A stretch of 50,273 nt of DNA from Thermoplasmata archaeon. GTDB lineage: Archaea; Thermoplasmatota; Thermoplasmata; Halarchaeoplasmatales; Halarchaeoplasmataceae. Below are positions 1-7,486 of the stretch, piece after piece (within the stretch, counting starts at the first letter, position 1; the number at the start of each line of letters is the position of its first letter). Made by a program: the position numbers and the translations under genes. The stretch is from assembly GCA_003552585.1 (NCBI GenBank), contig PUNK01000041.1, forward strand, positions 1 through 50,273, written 5' to 3'. The notes below the pieces were generated by a model, which had not been told where the DNA came from, did no database searches, and saw only the letters and a list, made by a program, of their open reading frames with translations.

Positions 1-208
1 CTGCAGCATCAGCTTTGTTCATACCAGCATCCTTGAGGTATTCAAGATCGGTTCCATCTCCACATATTATTAGAGCATCGAACGTTCTGGTGAGGTTTTC
101 ACAGACCTCTTCGCTTCTATCAACTAAGACAACATCGTATCCCTCAGGCAAGAGGAGTTTAGCCAAATCCATGCCCACTCGACCTGCGCCAACTATCACA
201 ATGTACAT
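1..208 (-). CDS. TrkA-N domain protein (potassium uptake regulator), N-terminal part
   Basis: The reverse strand from the ATG at 208 encodes about 69 residues of a Rossmann nucleotide-binding domain and runs off the left edge. It begins MYIVIVGAGRVG, a GxGxxG dinucleotide-binding loop, followed by an acidic residue at the end of the second strand (VVLVDRS) and then ICGDGTDLEYLKDAG, the usual TrkA-N/RCK signature. Proteins of this family bind NAD(H) or ATP and gate Trk/Ktr-type potassium transporters or potassium channels on the cytoplasmic face. The partner and the C-terminal TrkA-C domain are outside the window. It is divergent from the rhomboid gene across a 95-bp spacer. Family assignment is confident; which transporter it serves is unknown. 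Confidence 0.85.
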   Translation of the reverse strand, partial: MYIVIVGAGRVGMDLAKLLLPEGYDVVLVDRSEEVCENLTRTFDALIICGDGTDLEYLKDAGMNKADAA

Positions 209-303
209 GTGAACACCATCATAACGGTATCGGGAGGGTAATATAAAGATTTTTGATGTAAAGGCATGAAAACTAATATATTCGATGGACTATTTCCGAA
301 GGT

Positions 304-1182
304 ATGTACTGGCTTTCATTGATCGTGATCGCGATCATATTGATAGGGCTTATAGTTGCATATAAAGCTAGTATATATTTTACCCAGATAGTCATGATAC
401 AGAACTTATTGATATTCATGATAGTTAATATACCCTCCTTGGGATACCCTTATATTATCAACAATGTTTTTTACGACCTTGCTGGAGCACCTATCTATCT
501 ATTGAACATATACAGATTTCACACATATCTGACGACGATTTATCTCCATGCCGATTTCATGCATATAGTTGGTAACATGCTGATCCTTTTTTTTATAGGG
601 ATGGCTTTGGAGGAGCGTATAGGGAAGATGAATACAGCAAAACTGTATTTCATCACGGGCTTTTTGGCTACAATTGGCCATTATCTTGTATATCTTGGAT
701 CTCCTATCCCCGCAGTTGGTGCCTCTGGTGCGATCATGGGTATAATGGGATCTATGTTCATACTCTACCCTAAAGAGAAGATACCGATGTTCCTAGGACC
801 GATCTTTTTACCCTCCGTGAGGGTTGATCTAGCTGTTGGTGCATTTTTAGTCATGCAGACCGGGATCGCTTTGATCGTACCTCAGAGCGCAGTAGCTCAT
901 GAAGCACATTTTGTTGGTTTTATCTCCGGGATGTTGCTTGCAAAATTTGCTGTATCTGGTATCAAGATCAAGACAAAAAAGGGTAAAGATATCAAAAAAC
1001 TGAAAAGATTGGCAGTTAGTGAAGAACTGCAGACGATGTATAAACAGATAATACAAGCTGATGAAGAATCGGTAAAGGAGGCTTGGATAGACCACTTCTT
1101 AAAAAGAGCAAAATGTCCTAAGTGTGGTAATAGATTGAATGGTGATATATGTGAATGTGGATATGATGTGTGGCAAGATTGA
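304..1182 (+). CDS. Rhomboid family intramembrane serine protease with C-terminal zinc ribbon
   Basis: This 292-residue polytopic membrane protein carries the rhomboid signature. It has H82/H87 and N91 in the HADFMHIVGN segment, the catalytic serine in GASG (S141), and the general-base histidine in HFVGFISG (H202). Rhomboids cleave transmembrane substrates within the bilayer. After the last membrane helix there is a basic cytoplasmic stretch (about 220-240) and a four-cysteine ribbon at the C-terminus (CPKCG ... CECG) that probably binds zinc. Such a soluble tail could recognise substrates or partners; this is inference. The start at 304 is the first Met before the first hydrophobic segment. 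The next gene begins 33 bp downstream on the same strand, so the two may be cotranscribed. Confidence 0.88.
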   Translation: MYWLSLIVIAIILIGLIVAYKASIYFTQIVMIQNLLIFMIVNIPSLGYPYIINNVFYDLAGAPIYLLNIYRFHTYLTTIYLHADFMHIVGNMLILFFIGMALEERIGKMNTAKLYFITGFLATIGHYLVYLGSPIPAVGASGAIMGIMGSMFILYPKEKIPMFLGPIFLPSVRVDLAVGAFLVMQTGIALIVPQSAVAHEAHFVGFISGMLLAKFAVSGIKIKTKKGKDIKKLKRLAVSEELQTMYKQIIQADEESVKEAWIDHFLKRAKCPKCGNRLNGDICECGYDVWQD

Positions 1183-1215
1183 AATATCACCTTACCCATT
1201 ACATATCATGGTGAT

Positions 1216-1827
1216 ATGATGGAAACACCCAGTTCTTTTTATCTAGAATGTCCCGTGTGTAAAGACCAAACTCTGCATAAACTTTTGAAAGGAAAAACAG
1301 GAGAAACAGAAAAAGAGTTCACTATCGACGGGGTCGTTGAGTGTGGTAAATGTAAAAACACCAGGCACAGGACGATCAGAGAAAAATCTGCTATAGACGT
1401 ACCCGTGATAGTAAGTTGGAAGGAGGAATCAAAAAAAAGTAATATCTCACTCCTTCCTGATGAAGTGATCAAAGTTGATGACGAGCTATTGATAGATGAT
1501 TCTAGGGTTAAGATCACTTCTATCGAAACTGAAGATGGAGGGAGAAAGGATTCTGCAAAGGCGGAAGACGTTGTTACAATATGGACAAAGAAGCATGATA
1601 AGGTCCGTGTCAAGATCGCTTTACACAAGGGAACATCGACTATTTCTAAAACGATAGAAGTTCCTCCTGAAGAGGAGTTCTATGTAAACGATGAGATAGA
1701 GGTAGGGAAACACAGCGCAGTTATACATAGGATCAAATCAAGAAACGGAATAGTAAAAAAAGGAAAGGTTGTAGCTGAGGATATAACGAGGATATACGCT
1801 AAAGAGATAGATGGTCACTTCTTGTAA
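1216..1827 (+). CDS. HVO_0476-type archaeal zinc-finger protein
   Basis: This is a 203-residue soluble protein. The N-terminal zinc-binding module has two knuckles (CPVC at about residues 11-14 and CGKCKN about 30 residues later). A repeated beta-rich region follows, in which segments of the type 'DEVIKVDDELLIDD' and 'EEEFYVNDEIEVG' appear twice. This matches the archaeal family annotated as HVO_0476 zinc-finger (COG1326), whose biochemical function is not established. ATG codons at 1216 and 1219 are both possible starts; GGTGAT lies directly upstream. The 3' end overlaps the end of the convergent gene by 13 bp. Confidence 0.75.
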   Translation: MMETPSSFYLECPVCKDQTLHKLLKGKTGETEKEFTIDGVVECGKCKNTRHRTIREKSAIDVPVIVSWKEESKKSNISLLPDEVIKVDDELLIDDSRVKITSIETEDGGRKDSAKAEDVVTIWTKKHDKVRVKIALHKGTSTISKTIEVPPEEEFYVNDEIEVGKHSAVIHRIKSRNGIVKKGKVVAEDITRIYAKEIDGHFL

Positions 1828-2891
1828 AACAGTACTACTGCCGCTGTGGCTACTACTAAAAGGCCGAGTAATAGACCTATAGGACTGAATACGATCTCAT
1901 CTATCATAGCTTCATCGTAGATCCTCAAACTGTGTTCCGAAAATTCTAGTCTGATGAAAAAGTGAGCTTGGTCATCTGTAATATTAACGTAATATCCGAT
2001 ATCTTGCTCTCTTTCATAGAATTGTTTGAAACCCATATGTTCTATATCTTCTCCGTCAAATTCTACTGCTAGATTTGAAAGATCTCTGATCTCCGAACCA
2101 ATGTATTCTCTGCTGATGACGATATGGAGAGTTTCTATGCCGGTGAAATCACTTGAAAAGGAAAATTCAATATTTCCGGGTTCGGCCTTTTCAAAAATCA
2201 TGTTTAAACCCGGTCTTATCTCCTTATATTCAAATCTTCTCTGGTGATCAACCGTTACTCTACCTACATGCGGTCGTCTAACAGGAGGTTCAATATCTTC
2301 ATCAATATCGATCCCGGTTGAAATAGTGACTTCCCGATCTATTTCAAATCGGATACTGACTTCTGTTTCAGAGTGGACCGTATCATATTCAAGTTCGGAT
2401 CCCCATGATATCGATATTTCATGTTTTGAAGATAAAGAAAGTTGAAAAGATAATTCATCCAAACTTGTTAACTCTACTTCAGGTCCAAGGATATATTCTA
2501 TAGATTTGGTGTCATCATCAAAGAATACGATATTTAGGAAATCTTCCTCATTAGATTCTACTTGGAATTTAAAATAAGAAGTGCGATATTCATAAAAACC
2601 ATCTGTAAATTCACTAGGTGGTTGAACCTGTTGGGGTATATCTTCACTATCAATTGTGATAACTATTTTTCTGAAGATCTCGATATACTCTCCATCTAGT
2701 TTCAAATAGAAATTTTTCACAATAAATTCATCCTCATCTACTTCGATGTCAAAAGATGTATAATCCCCTTCCAACTCCACCTCGTACCTATCTTGATCAT
2801 TGTTATAGATTTCAGCTGTGCTCACAAAAGGAGCTATAAGAATGAAAGCCAGGAATACGGCAATTAAAGGTAAGGTTTTTTCTTTTAACAT
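1815..2891 (-). CDS. Membrane-anchored exported protein of unknown function
   Basis: From the ATG at 2891 the product is about 358 residues. It has an N-terminal hydrophobic segment (LPLIAVFLAFILIAPFVSTA), a long Asp/Glu-rich predicted beta-rich extracytoplasmic region, and a C-terminal membrane helix (IGLLLGLLVVATAAVVLF) ending in two lysines. This suggests a surface protein anchored at the C-terminus. A start at 2954 is also in frame, but a TATA-like element at 2921-2933 would place transcription initiation near 2900, after 2954 and just before 2891, so the shorter form is preferred and is nearly leaderless. I do not recognise the family. The gene is convergent with the zinc-finger gene and follows the tRNA-iMet gene on the same strand. 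Confidence 0.7.
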   Translation of the reverse strand: MLKEKTLPLIAVFLAFILIAPFVSTAEIYNNDQDRYEVELEGDYTSFDIEVDEDEFIVKNFYLKLDGEYIEIFRKIVITIDSEDIPQQVQPPSEFTDGFYEYRTSYFKFQVESNEEDFLNIVFFDDDTKSIEYILGPEVELTSLDELSFQLSLSSKHEISISWGSELEYDTVHSETEVSIRFEIDREVTISTGIDIDEDIEPPVRRPHVGRVTVDHQRRFEYKEIRPGLNMIFEKAEPGNIEFSFSSDFTGIETLHIVISREYIGSEIRDLSNLAVEFDGEDIEHMGFKQFYEREQDIGYYVNITDDQAHFFIRLEFSEHSLRIYDEAMIDEIVFSPIGLLLGLLVVATAAVVLFYKK

Positions 2892-2920
2892 CTCTAATCT
2901 ATACCTAATATGGGAATACC

Positions 2921-2933
2921 TTTTTAAATAAAC
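2921..2933 (-). promoter_or_regulatory. TATA-box-like promoter element of the exported-protein gene
   Basis: On the minus strand this reads GTTTATTTAAAAA. About 25 bp downstream is position ~2900, nine bases before the ATG at 2891, which fits archaeal promoter geometry and decides the start of that gene. Confidence 0.5.
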
Positions 2934-2971
2934 TTTGGTACATTCTTCGAACATGATCGGTATAAGAAGAG

Positions 2972-3072
2972 TAGCGGGGAGTGGATTCGAACCACTGATC
3001 TCCGGGTATCTCAGCCGCGAATATGATACGGCATATGAGCCCGACGGGATCTCCTGGCTACCCTACCCCGCT
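2972..3072 (-). tRNA. Initiator tRNA-Met (CAT) with a 26-nt intron
   Basis: Read on the minus strand, the acceptor stem is AGCGGGG/CCCCGCT with the A1-U72 pair typical of archaeal initiator tRNA. The D-arm contains GGGTAGCCAGG and the T-arm is AGTGG-TTCGAAT-CCACT. The anticodon stem has three consecutive G:C pairs next to the loop (29-31 with 39-41), another initiator hallmark. The anticodon is CAT. The mature length is 75 nt including discriminator A73; CCA is not encoded. The loop is interrupted after nucleotide 37 by an intron at 3008-3033. A TATA-like AAATTTATAAG lies about 50 bp upstream on the minus strand. Confidence 0.95.
3008..3033 (-). other. tRNA-iMet intron with canonical bulge-helix-bulge
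   Basis: The intron sits between positions 37 and 38. The exon segment CTCA (32-35) pairs with intron TGAG to form the 4-bp central helix. The bulges are TA^T (5' site) and AT^A (3' site). The intron helix is GCCG/CGGC with an 11-nt loop, and the outer helix is the anticodon stem CGGG/CCCG. This is a complete hBHBh' substrate for the archaeal splicing endonuclease. Confidence 0.9.
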
Positions 3073-3159
3073 CTGGATGAAATAATTGCCAGGACAATCT
3101 GTGTATCAGAGCTTTATGCTTATAAATTTTTCTATGGAATATGGGTGGAAGAAAATCGA

Positions 3160-4845
3160 TCAATTCCTTTTAAACCACTTATTTATTTCATTTTCCTCGA
3201 ATCTTACGATGATCGGTCTACCATGAGGGCATGTATAGGGATTCCTTGTAAGCCCAAGCTGACTTAATATCCTTTTTGCAGATGAGGTTGATAACAGATC
3301 TCCAGCAGTCACTGATGAATGACATGCCATATATCTTATAAGTTCTTCACGTCTTTCCTCTAGGGGTTTTCCTTTGAAATCGAATAACTGATCTATGACA
3401 GATAAAAGGATGTCTTTTGGTTGAAGTTCTCCCATCAATACTGGAAGAGAACTTAATCTGAATGTAGTTCTACCGAAGGGTTCTATCTTCATTCCTAGCT
3501 CTTCGAGAAGTTTTTTATTCGCCTTCAAAAGAGCGGCCTCCTTAGGATTTACTTCCACGGTAATAGGTGACATAAGGTCTTGGGTTTTGATACCCTGATG
3601 ATACTGTTTTTTAAATTTTTCATAATTGATCCTTTCGTGTGCGGCATGCTGGTCTACTACAGCCATCCCCTCATTTGTTTCAACGATTATGTAGGTATCC
3701 TTTATTATACCTAATACCCTCATATAGGGAAGTGAGGATTCATATATCTCATCATCGTCTTCTATATAAATTCTTGATTGTTCAAAGGATTTTTCTATCT
3801 CTTGAACTTCATCTTTTTTCTTTTCTGATGAAGTTTTTTCCTTTGGCTGTGGGATCAGATCATGAGAAAGAAGTGTTTCTGAGATGCAGTCCGATATATC
3901 TTCTTTAACATCCTTTTCTTTCGCAAATCTTATCTTTATCTTTGTGGGATGAACGTTCACATCTATTTCATCCGGATCGATCAATAGGTCGATAACAGTG
4001 ATCGGATATCGGTGCTTGGGAAGTAAAGTCCCGTAACCCTTAACGATAGCATCCTTCAACTCTTTATTACGAACATATCTGCTGTTTACGTAAGTGTATA
4101 TATGGTCTCTAGAAGCCCTAGTGATCTCAGGTTTTGTAGTATAACCCATAATCACCATGTCGTCCGCTTTTTTAACACGTACGGTTTTTCTAGCGATCTC
4201 CTTTCCATAGATGAATTTGATGTTTTCAAGAACAGAGTTAGTTTTTGGAACGAATAACAACTCTTTTCCATCGTGCGTCAATTTGAATTCTATATCGGCG
4301 TTTATCAACGAGTATCGTGTGACTACCTCGGAAATATGCGACAATTCAGTACTATCTTTTTTTAAGTAATTTCTTCTAGCAGGGGTGTTGTAAAATAGGT
4401 CTCTTACTTCGATGATGGTTCCTTCCGGCGAACCTCTTTTTTCCATGGATATCTTTTCGTCTCCGTGTATCTCTATCACGTTTCCTTCTAGTGACTTTTT
4501 AGTCTTAGAGGTAGCTTTCACACGAGAAACTGATGATATACTGGATAAAGCCTCACCCCTGAATCCCAGTGTACGCAGGTCCTTCAAATCATAGATATCA
4601 TCGATTTTACTTGTAGCATGTTTTTTGAACGCGAGTTCAAGTTCATCCTCGTCCATCCCAACTCCGTTGTCACTTACTCTTATCAATTCCTTTCCAGCTC
4701 TTTCTACATCTACATGGATCTCATCAGCATCTGCGTCGATGGAATTCTCTATAAGCTCTTTTACCACGGAAGCCGGACGTTCTATCACCTCACCAGCGGC
4801 TATTTGATTGACGGTTTTTTTAGAGAGTATCCGTAATTTCCCCAT
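3160..4845 (-). CDS. mutL: DNA mismatch repair protein MutL (endonuclease type)
   Basis: This 561-residue protein starts MGKLRILSKK. The N-terminal GHKL ATPase contains LIENSIDA (E33 as general base), DNGVGM (59-64) and GFRGEAL (94-100). After a charged linker (about 330-370) the C-terminal dimerisation/endonuclease domain carries the DQHA(x)2E(x)4E motif (from 398), ACHSSVTAGD (from 507) and CPHGRP (from 539), the set seen in nicking MutL homologs without MutH. MutL couples MutS mismatch recognition to strand incision. Its start codon directly abuts the mutS stop, so the pair is translated from one message. It is shorter than E. coli MutL because of a short linker. The family call is certain. 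Confidence 0.97.
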   Translation of the reverse strand: MGKLRILSKKTVNQIAAGEVIERPASVVKELIENSIDADADEIHVDVERAGKELIRVSDNGVGMDEDELELAFKKHATSKIDDIYDLKDLRTLGFRGEALSSISSVSRVKATSKTKKSLEGNVIEIHGDEKISMEKRGSPEGTIIEVRDLFYNTPARRNYLKKDSTELSHISEVVTRYSLINADIEFKLTHDGKELLFVPKTNSVLENIKFIYGKEIARKTVRVKKADDMVIMGYTTKPEITRASRDHIYTYVNSRYVRNKELKDAIVKGYGTLLPKHRYPITVIDLLIDPDEIDVNVHPTKIKIRFAKEKDVKEDISDCISETLLSHDLIPQPKEKTSSEKKKDEVQEIEKSFEQSRIYIEDDDEIYESSLPYMRVLGIIKDTYIIVETNEGMAVVDQHAAHERINYEKFKKQYHQGIKTQDLMSPITVEVNPKEAALLKANKKLLEELGMKIEPFGRTTFRLSSLPVLMGELQPKDILLSVIDQLFDFKGKPLEERREELIRYMACHSSVTAGDLLSTSSAKRILSQLGLTRNPYTCPHGRPIIVRFEENEINKWFKRN

Positions 4846-7440
4846 CTATGATTCCTCCGTTTTTTTCTTAATGCGCCACAATTCATTCATCGCTTCCAAT
4901 GGCGTCAAGTTATTAAGATCAAGTTCTTTTATCTCTTCTACAAGTGGATGGGATCCTTCATCAGTGTCTCCGGTAACATCGAAAACTACCTGGGTGAACT
5001 TCGGACCATCATGTTTTTTCATGTGTATCGTGTTGTCTTCTTCGATCTGCTTCAACACTTCGTGTGCACGTTTGACAACGGGGTGTGGTACACCAGCAAG
5101 CTCAGCTACATGCACACCATAACTCTTATCTGTGAACCCTTCCCGCACCTTCCGTAAGAAGGTCACGTCTCCGCTCTCTTCCTTTGTTGCAACATGCAGA
5201 TTCTTGACTCCACTAAAGGTCTGTTCAAGTTCAGTCAGCTCGTGATAATGCGTTGCAAATAGGGTTTTAGCTCCAACCTCATTCACTATAAATTCGGTTG
5301 CTGCCCAGGCTATGCTCAACCCATCGAATGTGCTCGTACCGCTGCCGATCTCATCGAGCAGTATCAAGCTTTCTTTCGAAGCGTTATGGAGTATGTTTGC
5401 CAATTCGACCATCTCGACCATGAAAGTAGATTGTCCTCTAGTCAGAGCATCAAAGGCGCCTACCCGGGTGAATATACGGTCCACCAAACCTATGTGTGCC
5501 TTCTCAGCAGGAACAAAACTTCCTATCTGGGCAAGTAGGGTGATAAGAGCTACCTGTCTCATAAAAGTAGATTTGCCGGACATGTTAGGTCCGGTGATTA
5601 TCAAATAGTTGTTTTTATCCATGTCAATATAGGCATCATTTGGGACGAAGGAATCCAAAGTTTTCTCTACAACAGGATGCCTCCCCTCGCTTATATCTAT
5701 CCTCCCGTCTAAAGAGACTGAAGGTTTAGTATAATCATTTCTTTTAGCAACCTCAGCGAATGAAGATAACACATCTAGTGAAGCTAATGCTTCTGCAGTC
5801 CGTTGGAATCTCTCTATCTCCTCTGACAGAGAATCACATATATCCTTGAATATCTCGTACTCCAAGGCTTCCATCTTTTCTTCAGAACTGATTATCTTTT
5901 CTTCTTTATCTTTCAATTCAGCCGTGTAATATCTTTCGCTGTTTTTTAGGGTCTGCTTGCGGAGATACCTGTCAGGAACTTTATCGGTCTGGGTCTTTGA
6001 TACTTCAAGATAGTATCCGTGAACTTTGTTGTATCCCACCTTCAACCTTTCTATACCTGTCTCTCTCCTTTCTTTTTCTTCTAAAGAACTGATCCACTCT
6101 TTGCCTTCCTTAGAAAGTTTCTTGAGCTCATCAAGATCCGGATCATATCCTTTTTTGATTATTCCTCCTTCCTTAACCGTCAAAGGAGGATCTTCAACTA
6201 TCGCATTCTTTAGTTTTTCTTTAACATCGTCCATAGGATCTATCTGTTGTTTGATCTCATTTAGAAGTGAAGACTCAGGATCATCTAGGAGTTCCTTAAT
6301 AGGTCGTGCTACCTGCAGAGCATTTCTTATCGCTACAAGGTCCCTTGCATTTGCGTTGCCGTAAACAACCCTGCTCACAAGTCTCTCTATATCAGGTACC
6401 TCGTCCAACTGTTCTCTTAAATCGTCCCTCAAAAATATGCTCTTGAAAAGTTCTTCAACTGCTTCATGACGAAGATCGATCTTTTCGGTATCGAGTAGGG
6501 GCCGCTGGAGCCATGACCTTAATTTCCTAGAACCCATGGCAGTAACCGTCCTGTCTAAAATCTTTAAAAGAGTACCTTCTGTTCCTCCTTCCCTAAGATT
6601 TCTAAATATCTCTAGATTTTTAAGGGTGGTGGAATCGAGTATCATATGCTGGTCGTTCGTGTAGAAACTTACACGTGTTATGTAATCCAGACTTCTTTTC
6701 TGTGTATCTTGAAGGTAATCTAGTGCCGAACCAGCAGCTCTTGTTGCAAGCTTTCGATCTTTCAATCCAAGTGATTCCAATGAATCTGTGTTAAAATGTT
6801 CCTTAAGCTTATCCCGAGCCATGTTAAATCGAAAAGATTCGGTCCTGTGAGAATTTAACATCATCTTTTTTTCACCGAGAAGAGCATTGATGAAATCATC
6901 ATCCTCGTACAGTGATGAAGTCATTATGCATTCCTTCGGCTCTCTTCTCAGTATTTCTGAAAAGAGATCATCTTCATCGCTAACCTCGGTGACTATGAAT
7001 TCTCCTGTGGATATATCAACAAAAGCTACTCCGTATCCCTCACCTCGGTATACGGACATGAGGAAGTTATTTCCCGCATCTTCCAACAATCCCTCATCAA
7101 TGATGGTCCCGGGAGTCACCACTCTGACCACTTCACGCTTTACTATACCCTTCGCTTCCGAAGGATCCTCTACCTGCTCGGCTATGGCCACTGTATATCC
7201 TTTCTTTATCAGCTTTTGAAGGTATGAATCCACAGAATGATATGGCACTCCGGCCATCGGGATCGGGTCTTCTTTTCCCTTATCCCTCGTTGTTAAAGCG
7301 ATATCTAATTCCGAAGAAGCGAGTTTTGCATCATCTTCGAACATCTCGTAAAAATCACCCATCCTGAAGAACAATACAGAGTCTGGATAATCTTTTTTCA
7401 ATCGATAATATTGCTCCATCATCGGCGTTAAATTGCTCAT
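4846..7440 (-). CDS. mutS: DNA mismatch repair protein MutS
   Basis: This 864-residue protein is full length for MutS1. The mismatch-reading motif GDFYEMF (F30, E32) is present in the N-terminal domain. The C-terminal ABC ATPase has Walker A GPNMSGKSTFM, Walker B LILLDEIGSGTSTFDG and the ATHYHEL switch. The helix-turn-helix dimerisation region and a tail with VVFDVT and LNNLTPLEAMNELWRIKK end the protein, as in bacterial MutS. It detects base mismatches and small loops and recruits MutL. Bacterial-type MutS1/MutL is patchily distributed in archaea and generally attributed to transfer. The gene is followed directly by mutL and preceded by a 46-bp spacer with a TATA box and an inverted repeat. 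Confidence 0.97.
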   Translation of the reverse strand: MSNLTPMMEQYYRLKKDYPDSVLFFRMGDFYEMFEDDAKLASSELDIALTTRDKGKEDPIPMAGVPYHSVDSYLQKLIKKGYTVAIAEQVEDPSEAKGIVKREVVRVVTPGTIIDEGLLEDAGNNFLMSVYRGEGYGVAFVDISTGEFIVTEVSDEDDLFSEILRREPKECIMTSSLYEDDDFINALLGEKKMMLNSHRTESFRFNMARDKLKEHFNTDSLESLGLKDRKLATRAAGSALDYLQDTQKRSLDYITRVSFYTNDQHMILDSTTLKNLEIFRNLREGGTEGTLLKILDRTVTAMGSRKLRSWLQRPLLDTEKIDLRHEAVEELFKSIFLRDDLREQLDEVPDIERLVSRVVYGNANARDLVAIRNALQVARPIKELLDDPESSLLNEIKQQIDPMDDVKEKLKNAIVEDPPLTVKEGGIIKKGYDPDLDELKKLSKEGKEWISSLEEKERRETGIERLKVGYNKVHGYYLEVSKTQTDKVPDRYLRKQTLKNSERYYTAELKDKEEKIISSEEKMEALEYEIFKDICDSLSEEIERFQRTAEALASLDVLSSFAEVAKRNDYTKPSVSLDGRIDISEGRHPVVEKTLDSFVPNDAYIDMDKNNYLIITGPNMSGKSTFMRQVALITLLAQIGSFVPAEKAHIGLVDRIFTRVGAFDALTRGQSTFMVEMVELANILHNASKESLILLDEIGSGTSTFDGLSIAWAATEFIVNEVGAKTLFATHYHELTELEQTFSGVKNLHVATKEESGDVTFLRKVREGFTDKSYGVHVAELAGVPHPVVKRAHEVLKQIEEDNTIHMKKHDGPKFTQVVFDVTGDTDEGSHPLVEEIKELDLNNLTPLEAMNELWRIKKKTEES

Positions 7441-7457
7441 CTTTGATCTTAGGAGGG

Positions 7458-7483
7458 GTTACCATGTAACGATTAAATAAAGC
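7458..7483 (-). promoter_or_regulatory. mutS promoter with inverted repeat
   Basis: On the minus strand CTTTATTTAATC (7471-7483) is a TATA-like box whose expected initiation site is near 7451. Between them lies the inverted repeat GTTAC-CAT-GTAAC (7458-7470), in a position where a bound protein would block initiation. No Shine-Dalgarno is evident before the ATG at 7440; the plus-strand AGGAGGGG at 7451 is on the wrong strand. Confidence 0.4.
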
Positions 7484-7486
7484 TTT

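Noticed and set aside
15-212. Plus-strand reading frame of 65 residues at the left edge
   Set aside because: The opposite strand encodes a clear TrkA-N domain across the same bases.
2935-3267. Plus-strand reading frame containing 'GSGFEPLISGYLSREY'
   Set aside because: It is the antisense of the tRNA-iMet gene (its T-arm reads as protein) and runs into the mutL 3' end.
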